Below the pieces are notes generated by a model that saw only the letters and a program-made list of their open reading frames with translations, was not told where the DNA came from and searched no databases. A DNA stretch of 64,000 nucleotides from Paraburkholderia dioscoreae (GTDB lineage: Bacteria; Pseudomonadota; Gammaproteobacteria; Burkholderiales; Burkholderiaceae). This document shows positions 1 to 10,059 of the stretch, one piece after another. A program made the position numbers and the translations under genes. How positions within the stretch are numbered: the first letter of the stretch is position 1; the number at the start of each line of letters is the position of its first letter. The stretch lies in contig NZ_LR699556.1 of the NCBI RefSeq assembly GCF_902459535.1, forward strand, positions 29,612-93,611, read 5' to 3'.

Positions 1-832
1 GTGGATTCTGCGGCGAAACGGCCTCAATCTGCGACAGTTGCGATTGAGCGGAAAACAACTGCGTCTGGAGCAGAGTCACCTGCTGCAGACGCATGGCCGA
101 TTGTCGGTCAGGATCAAAGATCGAATGGGAGTTCCGATAGGCAGCCAGGGCCACCGCCGCCTCCCGGGATCTCACGGATGCTTCCTTGACCTCCTGTTGG
201 GCAAGGCTCACCGTATCCGTAGCCGCACGTTCGTTCATCTTGTTGATGAGACGTTCGGCCATACGGATCAACGAGACGCTGATATTCCTGGCATCTTCTG
301 CGTTATAGGCTTTGACTCGAAGTATTGTGATTCCTGACGTATCATCGACATCTATCGCAATGATATGTTTCGAATAATAACGCCACAACGCTTCGAAACT
401 ATTGTCGAGACCTACGTGGAACCGGCTTATAAAATCTCCGAATCTGGAATAGTGGTTGAGAATGAAATCATTTCCATTCAATTCCTTCAGAGCATCACGT
501 GACTCGACATAGTCGATAACAGGGTAAGTATCCTGATCTACCTGAGAATAGCCGCTGCCAGACAGCAGCTGCCCCATCATACTCATTTGGGGCTGTTGCT
601 GTGCACTGCGCACGACGAATCGCGACTCTGAAACATAAACATCCGATGCAACAAAGCCATAATAGATCGAAGCCAATGCCGTTGGCACGAGTACGGTCAG
701 AGCAAAGAGCCAATTTACGCGCTTGAGACGCCCCATCCCTCGGTCCTTTGCGCCAAGTCCATGCGGTAACGCCGAGTTTTCCGATGCGTTTTCCAAATCT
801 GATTCCTTAACAGTAAATCTATACTCTTGCAT
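1..832 (-). CDS. Capsule export inner-membrane protein, KpsE/BexC/CtrB family (3' end outside window)
   Basis: Translating the minus strand from the ATG at 832 gives an open frame to the window edge (277 codons), so the C-terminus is missing. After about 30 polar residues comes a hydrophobic segment (VNWLFALTVLVPTALASIY), then the family hallmark YVSESRFVVRSAQQQ and a long soluble region with coiled-coil character (EVKEASVREAEAAVALAAYR). That order, N-terminal membrane anchor then YVSE-type start of the periplasmic domain, fits the polysaccharide co-polymerase/adaptor of ABC-dependent capsule export, which links the inner-membrane transporter to the outer-membrane Wza-like channel (here the gene at 8745-9941). 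The ABC transporter genes are probably beyond position 1. Confidence 0.85.
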   Translation of the reverse strand, partial: MQEYRFTVKESDLENASENSALPHGLGAKDRGMGRLKRVNWLFALTVLVPTALASIYYGFVASDVYVSESRFVVRSAQQQPQMSMMGQLLSGSGYSQVDQDTYPVIDYVESRDALKELNGNDFILNHYSRFGDFISRFHVGLDNSFEALWRYYSKHIIAIDVDDTSGITILRVKAYNAEDARNISVSLIRMAERLINKMNERAATDTVSLAQQEVKEASVRSREAAVALAAYRNSHSIFDPDRQSAMRLQQVTLLQTQLFSAQSQLSQIEAVSPQNP

Positions 833-992
833 GATCGCGATGTGGAATGCCCGCGATCGAAGCAGATCTCAAATAATGCCAACCGCTTCGAATTCGGTAC
901 CCGTCGGATCGAACGACAGGATCAACAGCATCGGCTGTCGGCCGAATCCATCTCAAAAATTCAATTGCCGGGGCCAGTCAGGCCGAACGACG

Positions 993-3900
993 TCAACCAA
1001 CGTTATTTCGCGGCTTCCCCCAGCCGAGGCGCTTCTGCCGTACGAGACCGTAAACCATATCCTCGAGGGTGGTCGCCATGCGTTGCCAGTCATGCGCCGT
1101 CAACCAGCTATTCATACCTGCCTGTATCTCCCGACGCTTCGCCGGACTCTTGAGCAACGGGGCAATTGTCCTAACGAGTTCGTCGGGATCGTTATCGTTC
1201 GCCCATGCCGCCGCTTCATCCAGTTCCGCGAAAATCTGCACGCGGGTCGCAACCAATGGGACCATAGTTGCCATAACCGTTCGCACAGCCCCGCTGGCGG
1301 AGTCATCGCTTTCGCTATACGGCAGCGCAATCAGGTCGCATTCCGACAGCAAGCGCTCGATCTCCTCCACCGGGAGGAAATCAAGATGCCATTCGATGGC
1401 ATCTTCCATGCCGACTTCGCGTGCGATGGCCCGGCACTCGTTGATCGTGTGATCATGCTCTGCCCCGGAGAAACGCGCGTTGACCAGCCGCAGTCTCAAG
1501 CCTGGCCATTCACGTCGCAACTTTGCAGCGGCCCGAATCAGCTTGTCGATGCCCTTGTGGCGAAAGAAGAAACCGTGACAGCCGATAATTGGCGAATCGC
1601 TCGGCCCTATAAATCGCGGCCAACCTGTCTGACGAGGTGTGAATGCGCCATGAGGAAACAGCCCGAGATTACGTCGTAGCCCTAAACCAAGAAGGAAATT
1701 CATGTCATCGATGTTGTGCACGAGCACGCGCGTCATCTTGGACAGTCCCTCGATGACCATTGCGGCCTCCTCGCCACCCACGCGCCGCAGATTGCGTGCG
1801 TTGTGGAGCACGACAATCGACACGATGGCTTCCAGCTTCGGATCGGCTCCGATTCGACCGAGTTGCTCCCAAGAAATCAGCCCATCCTGGTGCTGGATAA
1901 CAAGTGCTTCTACCTCATGTTCCCGCGCGGCCTGTACTATCTCCTGCGCCTTGTCGCCAATGAACTGCCATACCGGCGTGTGAGGCAGCGCACCATCGGC
2001 CAGTTTAGCAGGCACCTTCGTACGGTAATCGCAGAGAATCATTGTGCTCTTGCGCTGGTCCGCGCTCATGCGATTCAACAGATAACCCGAATATTGCGCA
2101 ATGCCACACTGGATTTCCCAGGTACTGACCCAACCCAATTTCGGACTTCCCAACTTCTGGGGTTTAAGCAAGTCTGAAACCGTGCCGTTCAAACGATTCA
2201 CCCAGGCGTCTGCGTCTCCTTCGACCGCAGCCGCTGTCAGGGCGTTTTGACGACGGCGCTCGACATCTGCAGCTTTAGCTGGATCGACATGTTCGCGCAG
2301 AGCTGCGACCAGATCATCGACATCAGGCTCGACCCACATTGAATGACTGCCCGTCACGTGACTGCTCGAGCGTGCGAAACGGAATCGGATCATCCGAGCT
2401 TGGTCTGGCCCGCAGAAATCACGTTGCCCACCATGCCCGGTTACGATAAGCGGCAAGCCAGCCGCCATCGCTTCCAGAGCAGGCAGGTTGTACCCCTCTC
2501 CTCTGGATGGCAGGACCATAACGTCAGCATCGGCATAGAAAGACGCCATCTCTTTGCGTTCTGCATCCCTGTTGACCACTTCTACAGGCGCCATGTCAGG
2601 ATATTGCGCGCGCAAAGCGTCGAGTTGCTGCTCCACGTCATTGTGCGGGTTCGGGAACGTCTTGATGACCAATACGACATCATCCTCGCTCACGAACGCT
2701 TTTGCCCACGCCTTAAGCAGTACGTCGACGCCCTTGCGAGGAAAGCAGGATGAAATATGCAGAAATCGACGAATCGGACGGCTGATTCGCTGACGAGCGA
2801 CGTCATGAAACGGCGCGAGATCGACCGCCTGCCCGATCGTCGCTACGGGCAATCTCATGCCTGACACGCTTAGCGCATCGGTGACACATTGGGCCGGTGC
2901 GATGACCGCATCGAAGCCGTTGGTCAGCGTCTGCACTATGCCTGCGGGAACATGACTCTCTTCCCACGGGAAAAGAGACAGCGCTAAGCGCGGCTGGCCC
3001 TTGGGCGGCATGATAGGCCAGTGCTGGCTGATGACTATCTCCCGATCCTGCCTTGGGCGTGGCCGCTCACAAAGCTCGATCATTAAAGGCTGTTCGTCAG
3101 CAGGAACGCCTTCGGTATGATTAATCGGGTCCGTCTCATAAGCCGAATAGTACACATGCCCAGGGAGGGCCCGCTCCAATGCAGAGGCGACAGCGCGGTT
3201 GATGATTGCGAGGCTATAGCTGCCAAGCAGATGTCCCATAACCGTGTAGTCGAGTGCAGCAACTGGCTGCGCCGCTTCCTCTCCTGTCCGATTCGCAACG
3301 CGGGCGACTGCAACTTCAAGTGCACTTGGAACACGCTCCTGAACGAAGTCAGAAGGACTCGTCGTATCATCGAACAGACCGTCCGGCGGACCATCCAGCG
3401 CCAGTATTTCAAGCGGCATCTTCGCAGCCGAAGCCGCGCGCATAATGGTCGCCAACGTTTGATCGGACGACGTACGGCCTGCAGTAGCCGAAGACGTATT
3501 TACGCGGCGAGCGATGCTGAAGGCCACTTTCTCGGCCCAGGCGTAGACGATGTCCGCGAGGGCCTTCTCGTTCCCGCCTGCGCGTGCCGCGTCGCCTGTC
3601 GCCACGTACAACACCGCCGCGCCACGAGTCTGCAGGTCCAGTAACGCCGGAATCGACGCTTGCGCGAACGAATAAAGGTAGTCCACACCAACGATTCGAT
3701 CGCCCGGTCGCGCGACCAGAATCTCGTCAGGGAGATAAAAATTCCGCAAACCGACCAGATTGGCTATGAACTGATTGGCGACAACGAATTTACCTTCATT
3801 GAAGAAAACCGCTCGCACATGCCGATTACCCCGCTGGATCAACGCCAGCAGTTTCTGTCTCGTCGACGGATCCAGACGCCGTATCGCTCCTGGAGCGGCA

Positions 3901-6344
3901 TACGCACTAATATCGATACAGAAAAGGGGCTCACGCTCAAGCGCAAGGTTATTCGACAGCGCAATCGAAACAAGCGCTACATCTCTGGAATTTGCTCGCC
4001 TGTCACGCACACTGCCACACAGGTTTTTCTCGACGAGTTCCAGCTGGGCCGGCTTGTGGCGGGTAACGGTCGCCATTGAGGACACGATGGACCGTACCCA
4101 CGCTTCTATCGGTCGGGGATCAGGGGGCGCAATCAATGCCGCGGCGCGTTCTCCGCCCTGGCGCAACAGCGCGAGAGTATTTTTCATCTCGCCGGTCAGA
4201 TCGTGATGGAGTTCTGCACTGAATAGAACCTTGACCTTGAGACTTTCTGCATCAGCATGGATTCGCCGGGCCAACTCGGGCGAAATATCACTCCCGACCA
4301 GCACTAGGTCCACCGTCGAGAAAATACCGCGGTAATACGGGCTCAGATCGCCTTCTGCGCGACGAATCTGCCCTTGCATGTGCAACACGGACGATTTCGT
4401 ATTTTCCACAGACGCTTCGTCAAGCGCGTGAACGACAAAATGAGCGTCGCCTTCAGAAGCCACCACCGCCCTGAATGCTGCGATGCAGTTGCCCGCCGAC
4501 TCATCTCTAGCAACGATCGCGACCAGCAGGGGAACGCGTCGCGGCACACCGACCGCTTCCCGATAGCGGGCTGCGGCCTCCCGATCGCCCGCCAGTGGAA
4601 GCCACGGAAGACCCGCGGTACCTTCCTCAAGTGTCTGCCTGGCGGCCTGGCGCACGCTCGTTCCAACGATTGCGCGCAAATCGGCCGCATAGTATCTGGT
4701 CGTTGCCGCTTTGATAATGCCGCCGATTCCGGCACTGGCCACGATATCTCGCTGGATTGGAACCGGCAGTTCCGCAGTAGTATCGAACGTCCGACCAATC
4801 GTTTCGAGTTGCAAATAGATGCCTGGGTACGCAGCTACGATATGAGCAAACTCAGCAGCACCAATTGCGTCCCCCGCGTAGATAATCTGATCGAAACGTG
4901 CCGCGTTCCAGTCTAGCCATCCCAATTCGCGCCATTCCACTTGCGCCACTGCCCACTGATCAGACGTAGGTCGCCGGGACGCAATCAACGTGACATGACA
5001 GACGCGAGCCAATGCTGAAACCAGGCCGGCAATGCGTCCGCCGACATGACTGATGCTATCCATCTGCGGACAAACGAATGCGACGCGTGGCCGAGCGGAT
5101 AGCGACGCATCAGCGGCCCTGTATGCTTGACGCTCAACATGTACGCGCTCAAATTCGGCAAGGATGATTCGAGCCGGACGCTCCCACGTGAATTCCTTCG
5201 ATCGTTCGATGCCAAAGGCCACCAGTTCGTTGCGAAGCGATGAATTGGTCAGCACACGCTCCATGGCAGCGCCCATTTCCGGCGGTTTGGACGGATCCGC
5301 CTGCAAATCTTCCCGGCCGACCACTTCCGGCAGCGAAGTGGTGTTCGCCACGATCACAGGGGTTCCGCAGGCCATAGCCTCCAATGGAGGCAAGCCAAAA
5401 CCCTCGCTCCAGGACGGGAAAGAGAACAACGAACATTCCGAATACAGTGCGATCAGGTCCTCGTCCGACACGTAACCGGGCAGCACGATCGTATCGGCAG
5501 GCAGTCCCTCTGCTTTTGCCAGACCGTTCAGGTACTTCCTTGCATAGTCGTCCATCTTTCCGGCGATGACCAACTGGTGCTCTTCCCGCACAGCCTTGGA
5601 CATCGACGCAAATGCAGCGATCAACCCTTCCAGGTTCTTCCGATATTCAAGCGGACTCGTGTTGAAGATAAAAGGGCGTGCGATGCCCATTCGTTTCATC
5701 AGGTCGGCGCGATCAATACTGCCATGCACGGGGCGTCGGAAACGCTCGTCGATGCCATTGTAGGCAACGACCACCCGGTCGGGATCAGCAGCCATCCGCT
5801 GCCGAGCCTCTTCGGCGACAAAGGCCGAAATTGCAATCAGCAAATCGGCACGCTTGGCATCTCTCAACCGACGGAAGTAAGCGTCCTGATCGTTGCGCGC
5901 AGGAATATATCGCTCTGGTTCTTCCAGTGGAATCAGATCATGCAGCGTGACAGCTGTCGGATAAGGAGCCGGGTCCACGGAAACTACCGTGTCGTCCCAG
6001 AATCCTTCAAACAGGCTTGGAATAAAGACCATATCCGGCTCGAGACGCGTAATGAATGCTGAACGCAGCGTCTCGGCGGCGTGATTGCGCCAAGCATTGT
6101 TCGGGTCTGCTGCAGTTGTCCCTTCGAAAAGACTACAGACCAGTATTCTGTCTTGCGGAACGTAACCTTCGAGTTCTTTTCGGATCGACTCGATGGTGTT
6201 CGGAAAACGATCGGTCAGGAGAATCAGGAACTCATGCACCGAACCTACGCGTATCATCGCTTTGGCGATGCTCATGGCATACCGGCCGATGCCACGGTGA
6301 CGGCTACCGTTCTGGCACGACTGGAGATCAATAACTATACGCAC
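993..6344 (-). CDS. Giant multi-domain glycosyltransferase (at least three GT4 domains)
   Basis: This 1783-residue protein is several GT-B glycosyltransferases in one chain. Residues 1-405 form a complete GT4 unit (start MRIVIDLQSCQ; TSPLEYRKNLEGL; SWSEGFGLPPLEAMACGTPV). Residues about 415-1000 look like one or two degenerate GT-B units without a clear donor-site motif. A second GT4 unit covers about 1050-1390 (CFPRKGVDVLLKAW; PSRGEGYNLPALEAMAAGLP) and a third about 1400-1783 (GCHGFFFRHKGIDKLIRAA; ALPYSESDDSASGAVRTVMA). Such chains build repeating units of capsules or O-antigens at the cytoplasmic face of the inner membrane. It lies 7 bp after the TPR gene, in the same direction as the export genes. 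Sugar specificity cannot be read from the sequence. Confidence 0.9.
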   Translation of the reverse strand: MRIVIDLQSCQNGSRHRGIGRYAMSIAKAMIRVGSVHEFLILLTDRFPNTIESIRKELEGYVPQDRILVCSLFEGTTAADPNNAWRNHAAETLRSAFITRLEPDMVFIPSLFEGFWDDTVVSVDPAPYPTAVTLHDLIPLEEPERYIPARNDQDAYFRRLRDAKRADLLIAISAFVAEEARQRMAADPDRVVVAYNGIDERFRRPVHGSIDRADLMKRMGIARPFIFNTSPLEYRKNLEGLIAAFASMSKAVREEHQLVIAGKMDDYARKYLNGLAKAEGLPADTIVLPGYVSDEDLIALYSECSLFSFPSWSEGFGLPPLEAMACGTPVIVANTTSLPEVVGREDLQADPSKPPEMGAAMERVLTNSSLRNELVAFGIERSKEFTWERPARIILAEFERVHVERQAYRAADASLSARPRVAFVCPQMDSISHVGGRIAGLVSALARVCHVTLIASRRPTSDQWAVAQVEWRELGWLDWNAARFDQIIYAGDAIGAAEFAHIVAAYPGIYLQLETIGRTFDTTAELPVPIQRDIVASAGIGGIIKAATTRYYAADLRAIVGTSVRQAARQTLEEGTAGLPWLPLAGDREAAARYREAVGVPRRVPLLVAIVARDESAGNCIAAFRAVVASEGDAHFVVHALDEASVENTKSSVLHMQGQIRRAEGDLSPYYRGIFSTVDLVLVGSDISPELARRIHADAESLKVKVLFSAELHHDLTGEMKNTLALLRQGGERAAALIAPPDPRPIEAWVRSIVSSMATVTRHKPAQLELVEKNLCGSVRDRRANSRDVALVSIALSNNLALEREPLFCIDISAYAAPGAIRRLDPSTRQKLLALIQRGNRHVRAVFFNEGKFVVANQFIANLVGLRNFYLPDEILVARPGDRIVGVDYLYSFAQASIPALLDLQTRGAAVLYVATGDAARAGGNEKALADIVYAWAEKVAFSIARRVNTSSATAGRTSSDQTLATIMRAASAAKMPLEILALDGPPDGLFDDTTSPSDFVQERVPSALEVAVARVANRTGEEAAQPVAALDYTVMGHLLGSYSLAIINRAVASALERALPGHVYYSAYETDPINHTEGVPADEQPLMIELCERPRPRQDREIVISQHWPIMPPKGQPRLALSLFPWEESHVPAGIVQTLTNGFDAVIAPAQCVTDALSVSGMRLPVATIGQAVDLAPFHDVARQRISRPIRRFLHISSCFPRKGVDVLLKAWAKAFVSEDDVVLVIKTFPNPHNDVEQQLDALRAQYPDMAPVEVVNRDAERKEMASFYADADVMVLPSRGEGYNLPALEAMAAGLPLIVTGHGGQRDFCGPDQARMIRFRFARSSSHVTGSHSMWVEPDVDDLVAALREHVDPAKAADVERRRQNALTAAAVEGDADAWVNRLNGTVSDLLKPQKLGSPKLGWVSTWEIQCGIAQYSGYLLNRMSADQRKSTMILCDYRTKVPAKLADGALPHTPVWQFIGDKAQEIVQAAREHEVEALVIQHQDGLISWEQLGRIGADPKLEAIVSIVVLHNARNLRRVGGEEAAMVIEGLSKMTRVLVHNIDDMNFLLGLGLRRNLGLFPHGAFTPRQTGWPRFIGPSDSPIIGCHGFFFRHKGIDKLIRAAAKLRREWPGLRLRLVNARFSGAEHDHTINECRAIAREVGMEDAIEWHLDFLPVEEIERLLSECDLIALPYSESDDSASGAVRTVMATMVPLVATRVQIFAELDEAAAWANDNDPDELVRTIAPLLKSPAKRREIQAGMNSWLTAHDWQRMATTLEDMVYGLVRQKRLGWGKPRNNVG

Positions 6345-6351
6345 GAGTCAA

Positions 6352-7332
6352 TTATTCCTTATAAGCGAGAGAGCCGGAGAGGTACTTGAAAATGACCTTC
6401 TGCCTGTGATCCAGCCACGACTCCTCGGCAAGCTGCGACCGTTCGATACGCTCCACACGCTCTATGACGAGTTGTCTGACTTCCAGATTGCCTTGGTCCG
6501 GCGGCGACACATTGCCAGAATCCAGGACATCGCCCGAAAAATCGCTTCTGAAAGCATGAATCTCCCGCAGGACTTCCGGCTGTCCGGGTCGAAGCCGCCA
6601 TGAAACCAAGTACGCCTCCAGAGCAGAGTCTCTGCGTTCGAGCTGTTTAAGCGCGTGTCCGATGTGGACGTATGGATCGGGATCGCGAGGAAAGAGCAGC
6701 GTTGCACGACGATATTCAATCAGCGCTTCTTCCAGTTTTCCCTGCTCGCGCAACGCGTGACCGAGTTGAATCAAAACGCGCGGCTGTCCGGAAGCATGCT
6801 TCAACACCGCGCGATAGGAGCTTTCGGCGTTTGACCACTTGTTCTGCTTGCTCGAAGCTCTCGCTTGTTTAAGCGCTGCTCCCATAAGGAAGCGTCTAAT
6901 CGGAGAAATCGGTTTCAGCAATCGATCGCTGCCGATCAGCCCCGCTTTGAGCATGATCACGTCAAGCGCCAACGGGTCTGTGAATCCAAGCCCCTGCAAT
7001 TGCGCCCGGATATCGTCGAGACGACTATCGAGAATCAGCGTACGTGCAAAATACACGGCTGCATCGTTACGACGCCCTAGTCGCATCAGGAATAGCGCAG
7101 CCTGCCGTTGCGCGTCCACGTCCTCCCGATGCACATCGGCGGCTCGTAGATAAACGGCCAGCGCTTGTTCGCTATCATCGGACTCCTTTAAGGCATGCCC
7201 AAGCTGAATTGCGTCTTTCGCGTTGTCGAAATGCGTCCGGCAAAGTTGTCGATAATAGCGGATCGCCATATCCCAATTGCCGCTACGCGCAGCATTTCGC
7301 GCCTTGTTGCGCAGTATCTTGTCAGTAAACAT
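6352..7332 (-). CDS. Tetratricopeptide-repeat protein of the capsule locus
   Basis: The 326-residue protein has two groups of TPR helices: residues about 15-105 (NWDMAIRYYRQLCRTHFDNA; LGHALKESDDSEQALAVYLR) and about 165-265 (NAESSYRAVLKHASGQPRVL; LGHALREQGKLEEALIEYRR; HIGHALKQLERRDSALEAY). No signal peptide or membrane segment is visible, so it is probably cytoplasmic. It lies between the giant glycosyltransferase gene (7 bp downstream) and the GT4 gene at 7388-8701, in one transcription direction. TPR proteins in such loci usually act as scaffolds for glycosyltransferases; that role here is inferred from position only. Confidence 0.8.
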   Translation of the reverse strand: MFTDKILRNKARNAARSGNWDMAIRYYRQLCRTHFDNAKDAIQLGHALKESDDSEQALAVYLRAADVHREDVDAQRQAALFLMRLGRRNDAAVYFARTLILDSRLDDIRAQLQGLGFTDPLALDVIMLKAGLIGSDRLLKPISPIRRFLMGAALKQARASSKQNKWSNAESSYRAVLKHASGQPRVLIQLGHALREQGKLEEALIEYRRATLLFPRDPDPYVHIGHALKQLERRDSALEAYLVSWRLRPGQPEVLREIHAFRSDFSGDVLDSGNVSPPDQGNLEVRQLVIERVERIERSQLAEESWLDHRQKVIFKYLSGSLAYKE

Positions 7333-7387
7333 ATTGATTCAACGTAAATGCCGGTTCATGCGTCGGCGCGTGAGCATCAACCTTTCG

Positions 7388-8701
7388 TCATAGCACCGAG
7401 TCATACAACTCAGTCAGCCTGTTTCGATAATTTTCCGCACTGAATCTCCCTGCCTGAGCCAGGCCCAATTCGGCGAGATCTGCACGCAATCCGGCGTCGG
7501 CGTCCAGTCGTTCCAGCGCCCGGGCGATCTCGGCGACATCGTACGGATTCACGATCAGACTGGCGTTCCCAGCGATTTCCGGCAGCGACCCTTCAGTGGA
7601 ACACAAGGTCGGCACGCCTAGTTGCATCGCTTCAAGCACAGGCAGCCCGAACCCTTCATATAACGACGGAAACACGACCGCCTTGGCACATCGAATGAGG
7701 CTGATAAGAAACGCTCGTGGTGCGTAATCAAACAGTCGAACGTTTTTGCTCATGGCCGAATTGTGTTTCTCGAGAGCGTCGAGAAGTTTCGTCTCTTCTT
7801 CAGACTTCCAGGCCCTCGATCCGACTATCACGAGTTTCGACGCTGCTTCCGACGACAGGTAAGCTTCGACCAGTCGACCGACATTTTTTTTGGGCTCAAT
7901 AGCACCGAAGAACAGGAAATAGTCATACGGCTCCAGCCCGTAGATGCCGGACACCTCCTGCTCGGCATTCCGATCAGACTTCTCGCCTTTGAAAGCAAAG
8001 GTGTCGACTGCCTGATAGGTATTTTTCACCTTTTCCTCAGGGACGTCGAACAAGCGAAGAATGTCCTCTTTGGACTTCTCCGACACCGTGCAAATGCGGT
8101 CGCCATACTCAATGCACCCGCCGATCAGGCGCTGATAATAGCGCTTGTTATCGAGGGTTGTGTAAGGCAGCCGCAATGGCACAAGATCGTGCAGCGTGTA
8201 AATATTGGGCACTCCCTCCACCACAATCGGCAACGGATATGTCCAATGCATGACATCCGGCTTCTCGTCGAAACGGATCTTCAGAAATTTACGATGCTGC
8301 TTGAAATGATCCCTCGCCATCAGGAACAGATCATCGACATTGAAGAGCCGCGCCCCCCTCGGCAGCCGGCTGTCGAAACACCTGCTTTCCACTACGCCGT
8401 TCTGCGGAATCTCGATTGCTGAATATCCAAGCGGGGATCGCAGGTATCGGGACACGTCCTTTGCCGTCCGGGACCACCACTGCCGCCGCGGCCTTCCCGC
8501 TCCTCCAAGGTAATCAAAAAAGGAGATCTCGCGCAGCATCGGTTTTTGCTTCTGCGATATGGGCGCACCGTATAGCGTCCACCCCTTCCCACCCATCTCG
8601 CGAATGTTGTCCGCGAGGCTTTTCGCATAGGTGGCGACTCCCGTTCCGCGTTGTAGCGCGAGATTATGGCCGTCGATTGCAACGATACGATTCATGTTCA
8701 C
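7388..8701 (-). CDS. GT4-family glycosyltransferase
   Basis: A 437-residue GT-B fold enzyme. The C-terminal half has the donor-site signatures FFGAIEPKKNVGRLVEAYL (about residue 260) and FPSLYEGFGLPVLEAMQLG (about 345), including the EGFGLPVLEA retaining-GT motif. The N-terminus MNMNRIVAIDGHNLALQRG carries the short beta-strand and glycine loop expected for an acceptor domain. It probably transfers a sugar from a nucleotide donor to the growing capsule repeat unit in the cytoplasm. It lies in the minus-strand run with the TPR and giant glycosyltransferase genes downstream and the export lipoprotein upstream. The start at 8701 is preferred because the hydrophobic strand follows at once; a second ATG two codons later is possible. 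Confidence 0.88.
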   Translation of the reverse strand: MNMNRIVAIDGHNLALQRGTGVATYAKSLADNIREMGGKGWTLYGAPISQKQKPMLREISFFDYLGGAGRPRRQWWSRTAKDVSRYLRSPLGYSAIEIPQNGVVESRCFDSRLPRGARLFNVDDLFLMARDHFKQHRKFLKIRFDEKPDVMHWTYPLPIVVEGVPNIYTLHDLVPLRLPYTTLDNKRYYQRLIGGCIEYGDRICTVSEKSKEDILRLFDVPEEKVKNTYQAVDTFAFKGEKSDRNAEQEVSGIYGLEPYDYFLFFGAIEPKKNVGRLVEAYLSSEAASKLVIVGSRAWKSEEETKLLDALEKHNSAMSKNVRLFDYAPRAFLISLIRCAKAVVFPSLYEGFGLPVLEAMQLGVPTLCSTEGSLPEIAGNASLIVNPYDVAEIARALERLDADAGLRADLAELGLAQAGRFSAENYRNRLTELYDSVL

Positions 8702-8744
8702 CCTAAACCCAACCTATACCCTGCCGAAGCAAGACGTCACAGCG

Positions 8745-9941
8745 CTACTTGAACGTCTGCACCCCATTCACGACCGGATACACGACCGAGAAAACCAAGT
8801 TCAGCACCTTTTGCATCTCCGTCACCGGTGCATTCGATACATAGAGCACATCGTTGTTGTCCATCATGAAACTCTGCGCCATGAAGAACGAATCGGGATC
8901 TCGCAAGTTGATGCGGTAGATGACAGGCACTTTTCCATCCGCCGTCGTCCGTATCGGCTGATTCGGCCAGTCGAGTGCATGTGCGTCCTGGAGCCGGAAT
9001 ATGAACACGCCTCGCGCGTCAGAACGCGAATCATCGAGACCACCGGATCGCGCAAGCGCTTGAGCCAGCGAGATGCCCTGCGCCTCGAAGTTGACCTCCT
9101 GATTCTTGCCAGTCGCACCGAGTGACGTGAAGCTGTAAGGCTGGAATAACGCCGTCACCACATCGCCGGCTTTCAATCGTACGTTCTGGTGCGGATCACG
9201 AATGACCTTCTGCATCGGAGCCGACGCCACGGTATCTGCACGTGTGACTTGGATCATAATTTTGTCGACCGGGTCTTTCACGCCGCCCGCCGAGGCTAGT
9301 GCATCAAGAACTCGCTCGCCGCGCGCGCTGAGTTGCATTCGGGTGCTGTTTGAGACGTCGCCTACCACCGTGACGTAGGACGTTTCATTCCTTGCCAGCT
9401 GCACAAGCACCTGCGGATCATGCGCGATATTTTTCAACCGACCGGCGATATACGCCTGCAATTGCGTAGGAGTGGATCCTGCGGCCTTAACGGAGCCAAC
9501 GAAAGGCACATTGATTGTGCCATCGCCATCAATTATCTGTGACGGCAACGTGGTCGCACGCGTGCCGGAGGGCATGACTGTGGAATCCGATCCCCCAGCG
9601 GCCGACACGCCACCACCGAACAGCGTGGCGGGCGGCGCCTCCCAAATCGAGACCTGCACCTCATCACCAACACCTAGCTGCTGTCGAAAATCGTTACCCG
9701 CCCCCAGCACGGACGAGAAATCCGCGCTGCTGCGTTCCGAATAAAGCCTTTTGACGATCGCGTCTGTGACGTCCACGATCTGAATTCCCGCTACGCGATT
9801 CTGCGCGGCCGCATCGTTGACCTGCGATCGGCTGGGGCCCGAATTGGGAATGGATGAACAGGCACTAACTCCTATTACAGCGCCAATAAGCGCAAACCTC
9901 GTTCGGCGACATATACTATGCATTTTTGACGTTCTGGTCAT
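8745..9941 (-). CDS. Polysaccharide export outer-membrane lipoprotein, Wza/KpsD/BexD family
   Basis: The 398-residue product starts with a lipoprotein signal (hydrophobic stretch then GVSACSS, lipidated Cys near residue 28). The body shows the Poly_export domain (LGVGDEVQVSIWEAPP near residue 90; DGTINVPFVGSVKAAGSTPT near 160) and SLBB-like segments (ARGERVLDALASAGGVKDPV; VNFEAQGISLAQALARSGGL). This is the outer-membrane/periplasmic channel through which capsule or exopolysaccharide leaves the cell. It pairs functionally with the KpsE/BexC-type gene at the left edge. The ATG at 9941 is followed six codons later by another ATG, which would give a more typical signal peptide. Divergent from the plus-strand glycosyltransferase gene. 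Confidence 0.9.
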   Translation of the reverse strand: MTRTSKMHSICRRTRFALIGAVIGVSACSSIPNSGPSRSQVNDAAAQNRVAGIQIVDVTDAIVKRLYSERSSADFSSVLGAGNDFRQQLGVGDEVQVSIWEAPPATLFGGGVSAAGGSDSTVMPSGTRATTLPSQIIDGDGTINVPFVGSVKAAGSTPTQLQAYIAGRLKNIAHDPQVLVQLARNETSYVTVVGDVSNSTRMQLSARGERVLDALASAGGVKDPVDKIMIQVTRADTVASAPMQKVIRDPHQNVRLKAGDVVTALFQPYSFTSLGATGKNQEVNFEAQGISLAQALARSGGLDDSRSDARGVFIFRLQDAHALDWPNQPIRTTADGKVPVIYRINLRDPDSFFMAQSFMMDNNDVLYVSNAPVTEMQKVLNLVFSVVYPVVNGVQTFK

Positions 9942-10059
9942 TTCAGGAGCGGCAGTGATTGTCGCACAAGGTAGAATGAAGTTGCGAGCCGCTGCTGGCT
10001 TGAATCATTTTTTTTCAAACGCCCAGCGCGCGGCATTTTTCGGTATAAAATTCCTGTCC

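Noticed and set aside
723..1679. 318-codon plus-strand frame
   Set aside because: It is antisense to the giant glycosyltransferase gene and its upstream region, with no family features.
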